NCBI RefSeq assembly: GCF_023955655.1
Contig: NZ_JAMXHT010000007.1
Span: forward strand, 62,001 to 126,000
Direction of reading: 5' to 3'
DNA from: Ralstonia soli
Lineage (GTDB): Bacteria > Pseudomonadota > Gammaproteobacteria > Burkholderiales > Burkholderiaceae
DNA length: 64,000 nt
Made by a program: the position numbers and the translations under genes
Notes under the pieces: generated by a model
Told to the model about the DNA's origin: nothing
Database searches by the model: none
What the model saw: only the letters and a program-made list of their open reading frames with translations
Part shown: positions 8,378 through 17,160 of the stretch, piece by piece
Layout of the letters: every line of letters begins with the position of its first letter
Position numbering within the stretch: the stretch's first letter is position 1

Positions 8378-9604
8378 ATGTCGAGCCCCGCTGACGTCAT
8401 TACGCTGAGCATCTGCATTCCGACCTACAACCGAGCACGCTATCTCGATCAGCTGCTCAAGACGCTGGTCGACGACATTCCCGCGCTGGAGTTCAGCTAC
8501 GAGATCGTGATCGGCGACAACGGCTCGACCGATCACACGCCCGAGGTGGTGGCTCGCCACACCGGCGCACTCAATATCCGCGCCTACCGCAACCCGCGCA
8601 ACATCGGCCCCTACGAGAACCAGCGCAAGATTTACCAAAGCGCCCACGGCAAATACTGCCTGTACCTAGCCGATGACGATCTGCTGCTCATGGAGCAGAT
8701 CAACGAGAACATCCGTACCCTGGAGAACAACCCCGGCGTGAGCGCAATCTACGCGCCGTGGGTGATGTACGACCGCGTGCGCGACGAGACCAGCTCGGCG
8801 TTCTACCAGCTGGATCAGGACTACCTGATCCAGCAGAATGACCACGCTGCGATGATGGCGCTCCTGCTCACGCGCCATATCTTTCCCGAGATCTATATCG
8901 CGCGGCGCGAATGCTTCCCTCTGCTCTACTTCGCCTACAACGACTACGCTTACTGGGCGTTCGTGCACAGCGCCGAGATTCTCAGTCGCGGCGCGATCCT
9001 CTTCAGCGCCACGCCGTACTACCGGGTCGTCACCCAATATTTTGACGACCACGTGCGTGTGCAAGCCGGCACAGAGGAAGTCAAAGTCTCGTGGGACCGC
9101 TACCGCGGTGGTCTGGAATATCTCTTCAATAAATTCAACAGCAGCCTGACGCCAGAGCAGAAGACCCAGTGGTTCGACGCCATCAACCAGTTCATCCGGA
9201 TACGCATGAATGTTGCGCTGCGCATCCGGACCTTCGAGAACACCAGCCCCATCGACAACTACTACGTCGCCAACCGGCTGCGCGGGCTGGGCGATGGACA
9301 GGACTTACCGGTGCACTACGACTTCTACCGCGTCAACGCCGCGTTGGAATATCTGAACGCGCTGGACCCGTTCGTGAACGGCGCGACGCGCTTCGCGTAC
9401 TTCCGCAGCCGGCCGCTGAGAATCCTGCCGCTTGCCCAGAAGTTTGGCGAGCTTGAATTTACTGCATTGGAAGACGGCCAACTCCCCACTGAGCCCACCG
9501 TCATCGTGACGCCGCACGGCGATGAACCAGGCCGGCCTGTGAGCAACTGTCACGATCACCTGGTCTTCACCTCGGAGCTAGACCTCATCTCCATGTTCCC
9601 CTAA
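8378..9604 (+). CDS. family 2 glycosyltransferase
   Basis: A GT-A fold glycosyltransferase of 408 residues. The N-terminal 220 residues carry the family-2 signature: LSICIPTYNRARYLDQLL, EIVIGDNGSTDHT, and a DXD-type metal site in YLADDDLLL. The C-terminal half is longer and without recognisable motif. It starts 23 bp after the CmcI-like gene and is in the same plus-strand run. It likely transfers one sugar of the flagellin or polysaccharide glycan; acceptor and donor cannot be told from sequence. Confidence 0.85.
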   Translation: MSSPADVITLSICIPTYNRARYLDQLLKTLVDDIPALEFSYEIVIGDNGSTDHTPEVVARHTGALNIRAYRNPRNIGPYENQRKIYQSAHGKYCLYLADDDLLLMEQINENIRTLENNPGVSAIYAPWVMYDRVRDETSSAFYQLDQDYLIQQNDHAAMMALLLTRHIFPEIYIARRECFPLLYFAYNDYAYWAFVHSAEILSRGAILFSATPYYRVVTQYFDDHVRVQAGTEEVKVSWDRYRGGLEYLFNKFNSSLTPEQKTQWFDAINQFIRIRMNVALRIRTFENTSPIDNYYVANRLRGLGDGQDLPVHYDFYRVNAALEYLNALDPFVNGATRFAYFRSRPLRILPLAQKFGELEFTALEDGQLPTEPTVIVTPHGDEPGRPVSNCHDHLVFTSELDLISMFP

Positions 9605-9644
9605 TGCGCCGACCACCCGACGCCTGCGCGCCTGTGCCCACACC

Positions 9645-10133
9645 ATGATCGAGATCCATCCCAGCGCTTCTGTCTCCCGTCTCGCCGACATCGAAGATTC
9701 GGTGCGCGGCACCCGTATCGTCGTCGGCCCGGGCGCGCGCATCGATGCGTTCGTCAAGATCAAGCCCGCCGGCGGCAGCGGCGATGTGATCATCGGCGAG
9801 CAGTCCGTCATCAACTCCGGCTGCGTGCTCTACACCGGCAACGGCATCCGCATCGGCACCGGGGTTGCGGTGGCGGCCAATTGCACGCTTGCGCCAGTCA
9901 ACCACGCATATCAGGATCGCGACACACCCATCCGGCAGCAAGGCTTCCTGCCGAGCAAGGGCGGCATCGTCGTGGAAGATGACGTTTGGATCGGGGCGAA
10001 CTGTGTACTGCTCGACGGCGCAGTGCTGCGCCGGGGCTGCGTGATCGGGGCGGGCAGCGTGGTACGTGGGGAGGTCCCCGCCTATGCGGTAGTGGCCGGC
10101 AGTCCGTTGCGCATTGTCGGGCAGCGCCAATGA
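9645..10133 (+). CDS. left-handed beta-helix (hexapeptide repeat) acyltransferase
   Basis: This 162-residue protein consists almost entirely of hexapeptide repeats ([LIV]-G-x4), for example GDVIIGEQSVINSG, IRIGTGVAVAAN and VWIGANCVLLDGAVLRRG, ending in the family-typical VVAGSPLRIVG. A conserved His lies in LAPVNHAYQD, the catalytic position of acetyl- or formyltransferases such as the WbbJ/NeuD group. Its place inside the sugar operon suggests O- or N-acylation of the glycan. The acyl donor is unknown. The next gene begins within its stop codon (4-bp overlap). Confidence 0.85.
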   Translation: MIEIHPSASVSRLADIEDSVRGTRIVVGPGARIDAFVKIKPAGGSGDVIIGEQSVINSGCVLYTGNGIRIGTGVAVAANCTLAPVNHAYQDRDTPIRQQGFLPSKGGIVVEDDVWIGANCVLLDGAVLRRGCVIGAGSVVRGEVPAYAVVAGSPLRIVGQRQ

Positions 10134-10951
10134 CGCACACCTATACCATCCTGGGCGCCAGCGGTTTCATCGGCCAGCACGTGGTGCGCGCCATCCGCGC
10201 CGCCGGCGGTACGTGCTTCACCCCTCGGCGCGACGCACCGGAAGTCTTCGAACGCGATCTGGGCCACGTGATCTATTGCATCGGGCTCACCGCCGACTTC
10301 CGCCAGCGCCCGCTTGACACGGTGCATGCGCATACCGGATACCTGGCCCGCGTGCTGGAACGCGCCCGCTTCGACAAGCTGGTGTATCTGTCTTCCACAC
10401 GGCTGTATGACGCGCTGCCGACCTCCACCTGCAGCGAAGACACCCCGCTGCAACTGGACCCGGCCAACCCACGCCACCTGTATGACCTGTCCAAGGCGCT
10501 GGGAGAAAACCTCTGCCTGACCGCCGCCGATGGCCGCGCCAGCGTCGCGCGACTGTCTTGCGTGTATGCACAGGCATCAGGCGCACCGGGCTTCCTATCG
10601 GACCTGCTGGCACGCTTGGCGCACGCACGCGCCGTGCATCTGAACTCCTCCTCTGGCTACGTGCGGGACTACGTTCACGTGGACGATGTGGTTCGGGCGT
10701 TGCTCCGCATGCTCGAGCAGCCCGCGCCCGGCATTTACAACGTCGCCAGTGGGGAGAACCTCTCCAACCAGGCGCTGGCCGACCTACTGCGCGCGCATGG
10801 CTACACGCTCACGCTGGCGCACAACAGCGCGCGCCAGCCGATGCCTGTTTGCGATATCACTAAGCTCAAATGCGCGCTGGGGGTCGACCCAATCACGGTC
10901 GGCGCCTTTCTGTCGCGCCATCTGCGAACAGTTGAACATGGGTCTGATTAA
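10130..10951 (+). CDS. NAD-dependent nucleotide-sugar epimerase/reductase (extended SDR)
   Basis: The 273-residue product is an extended short-chain dehydrogenase: TILGASGFIGQHVVRAI is the glycine-rich NAD(P) site, LVYLSSTRLYD supplies the catalytic Ser/Thr, and YDLSKALGE the YxxxK pair. Its most likely role is reducing the 4-keto group of the CDP-sugar after epimerisation and C-methylation, a step otherwise missing in the island. The ATG at 10130 was taken because it overlaps the acyltransferase stop by 4 bp; the upstream extension has no similarity. C4 stereochemistry cannot be predicted. Confidence 0.8.
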   Translation: MTHTYTILGASGFIGQHVVRAIRAAGGTCFTPRRDAPEVFERDLGHVIYCIGLTADFRQRPLDTVHAHTGYLARVLERARFDKLVYLSSTRLYDALPTSTCSEDTPLQLDPANPRHLYDLSKALGENLCLTAADGRASVARLSCVYAQASGAPGFLSDLLARLAHARAVHLNSSSGYVRDYVHVDDVVRALLRMLEQPAPGIYNVASGENLSNQALADLLRAHGYTLTLAHNSARQPMPVCDITKLKCALGVDPITVGAFLSRHLRTVEHGSD

Positions 10952-10987
10952 CCATTGCGCCACACCCAAACGGGTTGGCAACCAGTC

Positions 10988-12091
10988 ATGTCGAAACCAT
11001 CCTTGAGCCCTGCTTCTCATCACCGGCTACCGACTTTGGCGCTGGTCGTCATCGCCCGCAACGAGGCAGCCTGCATCGAGCGCTGCCTGATGAGCGCTAA
11101 GCCCTTTGTCGATCGCATGGTTGTACTCGACACCGGGTCGACCGACAACACCGTGGCAATTGCGCAGGACTGTGGCGCACAGGTTGGGCACTTCACCTGG
11201 ATCAATGACTTCTCGGCAGCCAGAAATGCGTCATTGGATCTTGCCAATGCCGACTGGAATCTGGTCATGGACGCAGACGAATGGATCGAAAGCGGTGGCG
11301 AAGCATTGCGTAGCGTCTGCAGTGGCAATCCCGTGATTGGCGTCGTGTGCCAACGCAGCGACTATGAAGTCTTCGGATCGGTCGAGAGAAAAAATACTTG
11401 GGTTTCACGGCTGCTGCCGCGTGGCGTTCGCTATGAGCGACGCATTCATGAGCAGCCCGTGTCGTCGTTGCCGCGCGCACGGCTGCCGCTTGTGCTCAGC
11501 CACGATGGCTACCTCGACGCAAAAATAGAAAAGAAGCTCGACCGCAATGTCAGCCTCTTGCTGGAAGAACTGGCCGACCGCCCTGATGATCCTTATGTGC
11601 TCTATCAACTCGGCAAGGATGCCGAGGTCATTGCCGAGGATTTCGCAAGAGCGAGTGACTTCTATACACGGTCGGCGGCGCTTGTTCCCAAAGACGCCGC
11701 GTACCGTCACGACCTGTGCGTCCGGTTGCTGTTTTGCCTAAGCAAATCGGGGCGATTGGAGGATGCCATTACCCGCTCCGGCGAGTGGATGGAAGACTGG
11801 TCGGAATCGCCCGACTTCTTCTTCACCGTGGGCATGCTGATGTTTGACGCCGCCGCGGCCCAGCCGAAACAGGCTGACGAGCAATGGCTCCCCATGGCCG
11901 AAAACGCATTCTTGCGGTGTCTTGAGATCGGCGAGCGCCCGGAGCTTGATGGTGTGGCCGGACGCGGCAGTCACATGGCCGCACACAATCTGTGTGTCAT
12001 GTACCAAACACAAAGCAATACCGCGCGGCTTAAATCAAATTACTACCTCGATTTAGCGCGCAAATTAAGAACGAATGCTGAAGCCATCTAA
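10988..12091 (+). CDS. family 2 glycosyltransferase with TPR-like C-terminus (tandem copy 1)
   Basis: The 367-residue product combines a GT2 domain (LALVVIARNEAACIERCL, VVLDTGSTDNT, and the acidic metal site NLVMDADEWIE) with a helical, TPR-like C-terminal half containing DDPYVLYQLGKD. This architecture resembles SunS-type transferases that glycosylate peptides or proteins, which suits flagellin. It is a paralogue of the next gene, with identical DNA over 51 bases (11251-11301 and 12411-12461). The ATG at 10988 is preferred to an upstream TTG. Protein O-glycosylation is inferred from context. Confidence 0.82.
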   Translation: MSKPSLSPASHHRLPTLALVVIARNEAACIERCLMSAKPFVDRMVVLDTGSTDNTVAIAQDCGAQVGHFTWINDFSAARNASLDLANADWNLVMDADEWIESGGEALRSVCSGNPVIGVVCQRSDYEVFGSVERKNTWVSRLLPRGVRYERRIHEQPVSSLPRARLPLVLSHDGYLDAKIEKKLDRNVSLLLEELADRPDDPYVLYQLGKDAEVIAEDFARASDFYTRSAALVPKDAAYRHDLCVRLLFCLSKSGRLEDAITRSGEWMEDWSESPDFFFTVGMLMFDAAAAQPKQADEQWLPMAENAFLRCLEIGERPELDGVAGRGSHMAAHNLCVMYQTQSNTARLKSNYYLDLARKLRTNAEAI

Positions 12092-12159
12092 AAACCCGTG
12101 CAAGGGGCCGTTAACCCAGAGTAGTGTCAGCCCCCTTCTGTAGGTCGAAAGCGAACATC

Positions 12160-13269
12160 ATGTCAAAAAGGCATCATCACGGCCCCTATCCCAGTTTGGC
12201 ACTCGTCGTCATTGCACGTAACGAGGCCGGGTGCATCCAGCGCTGCCTGATGAGCGCCAAACCGTATGTCGATCGCCTGGTGGTGCTCGACACCGGTTCC
12301 ACCGACGACACCGTGGCAATCGCTCAAGCCTGCGGCGCAGAGGTCGGCCATTTCACCTGGATCGACGATTTCTCCGCGGCCAGAAATGCGGCATTGGTCT
12401 TGGCCAACTCCGACTGGAATCTGGTCATGGACGCAGACGAATGGATCGAAAGCGGTGGCGAGCATTTGCGCAGCCTATGCACCGCCACGCCTTACATGGG
12501 CGAGGTGTGTATCAGCAGCCATACGTTTCACGAGGACATCAAGATACAGGCCAATTCGCAGATCATTCGCTTGTTGCCGCGCGGGGTGCGTTATGAGCGG
12601 CGCGTGCATGAACAGCCGGTGGCACCGTTAGTCCAAAAGCGGGTGCCGATCGTCTTCGGGCACGACGGGTACACCGATGAAAAGGTTGAGAAAAAGCGCG
12701 GCCGCAATACGGCCCTGCTGCTCAAGGAACTCGTGGATCACCCGACTGACCCGTATGTGCTGTTCCAGTTTGGAAAGGACCTCGAACAAACCACTCTGGA
12801 TTTCACCAGGGCTGCCGATTACTACGCACGCGCCCTCGAACTCACTGCGCCAAATGCGCCCTATCGGCACAATCTGTGCATGCGGCTCCTGTTTAGCCTG
12901 AACCGTGCGGGCCAGCTGGACACGGCCATCACGCGCGCCGGCGAGTGGATGGATGAATGGGCTGAATCCCCAGACTTTTTCTATCAGGTGGGGATTCTCA
13001 TGACCGACGCGTCAACCAAATACCCCGACCAAGCATTGTCGCAATGGTTGCCAATGGCTGAGCAGGCGTTCCTGCGCTGCCTGGAAATTGGCGATCGACC
13101 AAATCTGGATGACAGCACGCTTGGCGTCGGCAGCCACTTCGCCGCCGAACGGTTGGCTGATGTCCACCAGCGACGTAGCCATTACCTTGCCAACAAGGCA
13201 CATTATTACCTCACGCTGGCGGAGGAGCTCAAGCGCGGCGCCGCAACCACACCGTCGGCCGCAACATGA
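12160..13269 (+). CDS. family 2 glycosyltransferase with TPR-like C-terminus (tandem copy 2)
   Basis: A 369-residue paralogue of the preceding gene: the same LALVVIARNEAGCIQRCL start of the GT-A domain, VVLDTGSTDDT, the NLVMDADEWIE metal site and the helical C-terminal half. The two copies differ most at about residues 100-150 and at the very C-terminus, the parts expected to read the acceptor, so they may add successive sugars or act on different sites. It ends the sugar island. The start MSKRHHHG is preferred over an upstream GTG. Confidence 0.82.
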   Translation: MSKRHHHGPYPSLALVVIARNEAGCIQRCLMSAKPYVDRLVVLDTGSTDDTVAIAQACGAEVGHFTWIDDFSAARNAALVLANSDWNLVMDADEWIESGGEHLRSLCTATPYMGEVCISSHTFHEDIKIQANSQIIRLLPRGVRYERRVHEQPVAPLVQKRVPIVFGHDGYTDEKVEKKRGRNTALLLKELVDHPTDPYVLFQFGKDLEQTTLDFTRAADYYARALELTAPNAPYRHNLCMRLLFSLNRAGQLDTAITRAGEWMDEWAESPDFFYQVGILMTDASTKYPDQALSQWLPMAEQAFLRCLEIGDRPNLDDSTLGVGSHFAAERLADVHQRRSHYLANKAHYYLTLAEELKRGAATTPSAAT

Positions 13270-13480
13270 AATGCATCGGGGATCGACGGGGTGATGCGGA
13301 ACACGCATATCGCATCTTTTAAGCGACGGCTGAAGCGCTTGTACGAGCCCTACACGGCGGACGCCCCAATTCCGATGCCGTCCGTGGCAAGATTGGCATC
13401 CCCTTGTCCATGGTCACGCGCCAAACGTTCGCACGCAGCACTGTCGCCCGCGCGCCGAGACCATTCCCCGGGAGTGCTCC

Positions 13481-13924
13481 GTGACCGACGCGCTGGCGCT
13501 TGATCAACAGCTTTGCTTTCCGCTCTATGCCGCCGGGCATTTGATGACGCGGCTTTACCGCCCGCTGCTCGATGAGCTGGAGCTGACCTATCCGCAATAC
13601 CTGGTGATGCTCGCGTGCTGGCAACAGTCTCCATGCGCCGTGGGCGATCTCGGGCGCACGCTGTACCTCGATACGGGAACATTGACGCCGCTGCTCAAGC
13701 GGCTGGAAGAACAAGGACTGCTGACGCGTACGCGCGATCAAGACGACCAGCGTCGCGTGATCATTGCCCTGACCGATGCCGGGCAGGCGCTACGCGGGCG
13801 TGCCACCAAGGTGCCGGAAACACTGATGTGCCAGATTCCGCTGGAACCGGCAGAGATCGGCGCCACGCGTAATGTACTGCATAAGCTGCTGGATGCGCTT
13901 GCGGCAGCGGAAGACCGCGCTTAA
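13481..13924 (+). CDS. ohrR: OhrR-type MarR-family regulator
   Basis: The 147-residue winged-helix repressor matches OhrR, which senses organic hydroperoxides through an N-terminal cysteine. The signature LDQQLCFPLYAAGHLMTRLY carries that Cys at residue 13, followed by LTYPQYLVMLA and the DNA-binding helix TLYLDTGTLTPLLKRLE with its wing (RTRDQDDQRRV). The GTG start is supported by GGAG 7 bases upstream. The usual target ohr is not adjacent, so it may be an orphan copy or control genes elsewhere. It separates the glycan island from fliT. Confidence 0.85.
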   Translation: MTDALALDQQLCFPLYAAGHLMTRLYRPLLDELELTYPQYLVMLACWQQSPCAVGDLGRTLYLDTGTLTPLLKRLEEQGLLTRTRDQDDQRRVIIALTDAGQALRGRATKVPETLMCQIPLEPAEIGATRNVLHKLLDALAAAEDRA

Positions 13925-13966
13925 GGCTGCTGCCGCACCGGCGCGCTTCAAACTCGGCGCGCTTGT

Positions 13967-14323
13967 TCAATAGCGCGCCATGGAGTCATACATCTGGCTG
14001 GCATTGTTGGCACGGCGCGCCGTGTCGATGCGCTTCTGCAGCCGGTCCAGACGCGGGTGCACGATGGCACGCACGCGGGCGTCGTCCTCCAGGATGCGCG
14101 TGAGCAGCGTGCGCTTGCGCTCCAGGTCCGCATGCGAGAGTTGCGGATGCGGCTCGGCGCGACGAAGCATCTCCACATACTGCGCACCCTCGCGCTCGAG
14201 TTCACTGACCACTTCCCAGTTACCCACTTCGGCGGCGCTGACCATCTCGGCGGTGAGATGCGCAATCGCCTCATAGCAGGCGAACAGACTTTCGCTGTCC
14301 TTGATGGGGAATTTCCGGAACAT
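13967..14323 (-). CDS. fliT: FliT, chaperone for the filament cap protein
   Basis: FliT binds FliD before export and in enterics also inhibits FlhDC. The 118-residue product is all-helical with no catalytic motif. It is assigned by size and by its place directly downstream of fliS in a fliC-fliD-fliS-fliT order. The start MFRKFPIKD (14321-14323) was chosen because GGAG lies 10 bases upstream; a longer frame begins 69 bases earlier and overlaps fliS. Sequence conservation of FliT is weak, so the assignment rests on context. Confidence 0.8.
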   Translation of the reverse strand: MFRKFPIKDSESLFACYEAIAHLTAEMVSAAEVGNWEVVSELEREGAQYVEMLRRAEPHPQLSHADLERKRTLLTRILEDDARVRAIVHPRLDRLQKRIDTARRANNASQMYDSMARY

Positions 14324-14378
14324 GTCTGTTGATCTCCGTAGTAGGCCGGAAAGATTCGAATGGACGCTGTCTGTTGAG

Positions 14379-14813
14379 CTAGCTGACAACATTCAAATGA
14401 CGAGTGGGTACCGCTGCGGCCTGGTTGCCCTGACCGATTGCAAGCCATGCTTCTTGGATCGGCGCAAGCAGCCGGTCGACCTCCTCCAGCATGGCCTCGT
14501 CGTTGTTGATGTTAGCCAACGTGAGACGTCGCAGCATGTAGTCGTACAGGCTATCGAGCTGCTGGGCGATTTCGCCGCCACGCTGCGTGTCCAGACTGGC
14601 CCGCAAGCCTTGCCCGATGATAGAGACGGCCTTGTCGAATGCACGCACCTTCACCAGCACGTCGCCCGCGCGCGTTGCCAGCAACGCCTGGTTGATGGCT
14701 GAGCGCGCGCCTTCAAACAGCATGGCAATCAGCCGATGCGGGTTGGCATCGACCACCGACGTCTCTATACCGATTTTTGCGTATGCCCCAATGGCGCGTT
14801 GAGCTGCGTACAT
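14379..14813 (-). CDS. fliS: FliS, flagellin export chaperone
   Basis: FliS binds the C-terminus of flagellin and prevents premature polymerisation. The 144-residue product carries typical features: the N-terminal AIGAYAKIGIETSVVDANPHRLIAMLFEGA stretch and LYDYMLRRLTLANINNDEAMLEEV near residue 90. AAGGA stands about 9 bases before the start. It lies between fliD and fliT with gaps of 76 and 55 bp, suggesting one transcript. Confidence 0.94.
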   Translation of the reverse strand: MYAAQRAIGAYAKIGIETSVVDANPHRLIAMLFEGARSAINQALLATRAGDVLVKVRAFDKAVSIIGQGLRASLDTQRGGEIAQQLDSLYDYMLRRLTLANINNDEAMLEEVDRLLAPIQEAWLAIGQGNQAAAVPTRHLNVVS

Positions 14814-14889
14814 GAGAGGTTTCCTTGTCTTAGCGATCTTAGTTGGAACACCGATACGTCAAAGCGTGGAGATACGGCGTCTTTACACG

Positions 14890-16968
14890 TTACTTCGAAG
14901 ATGGGCTCGTACCATTGGTCTGAGCGGCGAGCGCGGCGAGTTGCTGCGTTAGATACGACTGCGTCTGGCTCATGCTTGCCACCAGCGACGAGAGCGAGTT
15001 GAACTGCTTCAGGTACAGCGCCTGCTGCTGGTTCAACTGGTTCTGCATCGTGCTGATGCGGTTGGCCAGCGATGTCAGGGTGCTGTTCAGCGAGTGCTGC
15101 TCGTTCTGAACCATGCCGTTGGAGGCGAGCAACGTGGTCGCGGTCGTAAAGAATTGCGATGCGTAGCCGCGCTGCACCGTGACCGTCCCACGGCTACCCA
15201 GCGCCCCGCCGTTGACCTGCAAGGTCAAGCCAGCCACAGCCGAACCGGTGGCGCCAAACAACTGCTGCCCCGACGAGGTCGCCGCGACGCCATTGATCGT
15301 GCCTTGAACATCCACCCCGGTGGTGCTGGTGGGGCTACCACCGAACAGCGACGATGCTGCATTGCCCGAGACCGCGACGTTGGAAGTCGAACCGTACTGG
15401 TTGTTGCCGATGGTCAGCACGCCGTTGGCGTCGGCAGAAACATTGGCCGTGAGTTTGTGCGCCTGCAACGCGGCAGAGCCGTTGATCAAGCTCTGAAGCT
15501 GCGTGGCCAGCCCGCTGGCGGAATAGGTACCAGGTGGAATCGTCAGCGTAACCGGGGTGTTGCTGATAGTCACGTTCAGCGTGTCGTTTACGCCTTGCGT
15601 AATCGTGGTACCGGCTGCAGCCGAGCCGGTGAGCGCCCCTTGCGTGGCCAGTTGCGTGACGTTGATGGCATAGGTACCGGCCTGCGTCGTCTTCGCATAC
15701 GCGTTCACACCAACCAGGGAATCCGTTGCCGTACCGGACTGCGCAAACAGCCGGGCGACCGCCGTAGGCGCCGTGGTAACGGCCGTTTGGAGCGCAGCAG
15801 AGTTCACCTGCATGGTGCCATCCTGCGCCAGCGTGATGCCAACGCTGCCCAAGGAAGAATACGAACCTGACCCGATCGCCTGGTTGAGCACGCCATTGAC
15901 CTGCTCCACCAGGAGCCGCGTGGACGCATCGAACGCCAGGGGACCATTGTTGGCGCTGTTGCTGGTATCAACCTTGGTCGCCGCATTGAGCGTGGACTTC
16001 AGCGCGTTGTAAGCGCTGACGAAATTGTTGACCGCATTCACCGCCGCACTGGGGTTGTTCGCCACCGAAACGGTGGAACTGCCGGTGCCGGTCAGGGCGA
16101 GCGACATGCCCGGAATCGTGCCGCTGAGCGTGTTGGTCGGGCTCTGCACCTGCAGGCCGTTGATGGTGGCCACGGCGTTCTGCCCCGTGGTCACCTCGCT
16201 CATGTTCTGCGTGCCGGCCGGGTCTTGGCCCAGCAGCGATTGCAGTGCCGCGTCGCCCGAGACCGAGATCTTCATCTCGGAATTAGAGCCCCCGGCGGTT
16301 GAGGTCAGGGTCAGGCGATAGGGCGTGCCGGAACCATCATTGACGATACTGGCCTGCACACCGACATGGGCGGCGTTGATGGCGCTGGCAATCCCTTGCA
16401 GCGTATTGTTGGACGCGTTGATGGTGACGGTGCCGGTTGGCAGGTTGGCGTTGGGCGTGAATGTTGCCCCGCTGTATGCACCACCGGAAAACGTACCGCC
16501 CGAGACCGAGCCGAACGAAAACGAGATTGTCGTCGCAGCACCGCTGCCGATGGCAGTGCTGGTACTGGTCTGTCCTTGCGCCACCAGCGTTTGCGACTGG
16601 GCAAGCTGACTCACGTTGACCGCGTACGTGCCGGCCGACGGCCCCCCCGTCACAGACGCACCTACCACGGATGTATTCGAACTGCTCGCCTGCATAGCCG
16701 AGTAGCCCGACGTAAACGACAGCCCCGCCATCGCACTCTGGAACGTATACAGGGCGCTCTGCAATGACCCCACCGCCGACAATTGCGTCTGGTAAGAGGT
16801 CTGCTGCGCCTGCAGGTTGTTCAGCGGAATGGCCGCCACCTGCATCAGGCCCGACACGAGTGAGCTAAGGTTCAGGCTTGTGCCGGCACCGGGGTTGGCA
16901 AGCACCTGGGCAATGCTGGATGCAGCCGAACTGGCCGCATTGGAAGACGTGGCGGATGTAGTCGTCAT
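14890..16968 (-). CDS. fliD: FliD, filament cap protein
   Basis: FliD forms the pentameric cap that folds flagellin at the filament tip and can act as an adhesin. At 692 residues it is longer than enteric FliD (about 470). It has an N-terminal D0 segment (SLNLSSLVSGLMQVAAIPLNNLQAQQ), Ser/Thr/Gly-rich surface domains across about 100-600, and a C-terminal coiled D0 segment (RISTMQNQLNQQQALYLKQFNSL). The enlarged surface domains are the variable part and, like flagellin, could be glycosylation targets. No clear sigma-28 box was found upstream. Confidence 0.93.
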   Translation of the reverse strand: MTTTSATSSNAASSAASSIAQVLANPGAGTSLNLSSLVSGLMQVAAIPLNNLQAQQTSYQTQLSAVGSLQSALYTFQSAMAGLSFTSGYSAMQASSSNTSVVGASVTGGPSAGTYAVNVSQLAQSQTLVAQGQTSTSTAIGSGAATTISFSFGSVSGGTFSGGAYSGATFTPNANLPTGTVTINASNNTLQGIASAINAAHVGVQASIVNDGSGTPYRLTLTSTAGGSNSEMKISVSGDAALQSLLGQDPAGTQNMSEVTTGQNAVATINGLQVQSPTNTLSGTIPGMSLALTGTGSSTVSVANNPSAAVNAVNNFVSAYNALKSTLNAATKVDTSNSANNGPLAFDASTRLLVEQVNGVLNQAIGSGSYSSLGSVGITLAQDGTMQVNSAALQTAVTTAPTAVARLFAQSGTATDSLVGVNAYAKTTQAGTYAINVTQLATQGALTGSAAAGTTITQGVNDTLNVTISNTPVTLTIPPGTYSASGLATQLQSLINGSAALQAHKLTANVSADANGVLTIGNNQYGSTSNVAVSGNAASSLFGGSPTSTTGVDVQGTINGVAATSSGQQLFGATGSAVAGLTLQVNGGALGSRGTVTVQRGYASQFFTTATTLLASNGMVQNEQHSLNSTLTSLANRISTMQNQLNQQQALYLKQFNSLSSLVASMSQTQSYLTQQLAALAAQTNGTSPSSK

Positions 16969-17082
16969 GATCGAGGCGCTTCTAAGCGCGTATCGCTACG
17001 GGCATCGTTTGGAATAACGGCCGCTTTCCCCGCTTCTTTAATCGTTTGAGCGATCTGCCGCCGGCGCCGCTTAAGCAGAAAA

Positions 17083-17116
17083 AAAGCCGGGGCGCCTATT
17101 AAGGTGTCCCGGCTTT
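17083..17116 (-). terminator. bidirectional-looking Rho-independent terminator after fliC
   Basis: The arms 17083-17096 (AAAGCCGGGGCGCC) and 17103-17116 (GGTGTCCCGGCTTT) form a long GC-rich stem with a 6-base loop. It is flanked by a T run on the plus side and an A run on the other side, so a U tract follows in either direction. It lies 45 bp beyond the fliC stop and should end the fliC transcript before fliD. Confidence 0.85.
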
Positions 17117-17160
17117 TTTTGTCCGCGTGAATCCATCAGAATTCACGCGACTCTCACCTA

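Noticed and set aside
13270-13480. Possible small gene between the last glycosyltransferase and ohrR
   Set aside because: A 70-codon frame overlaps ohrR and lacks a ribosome site; nothing else is seen in the 211 bp.
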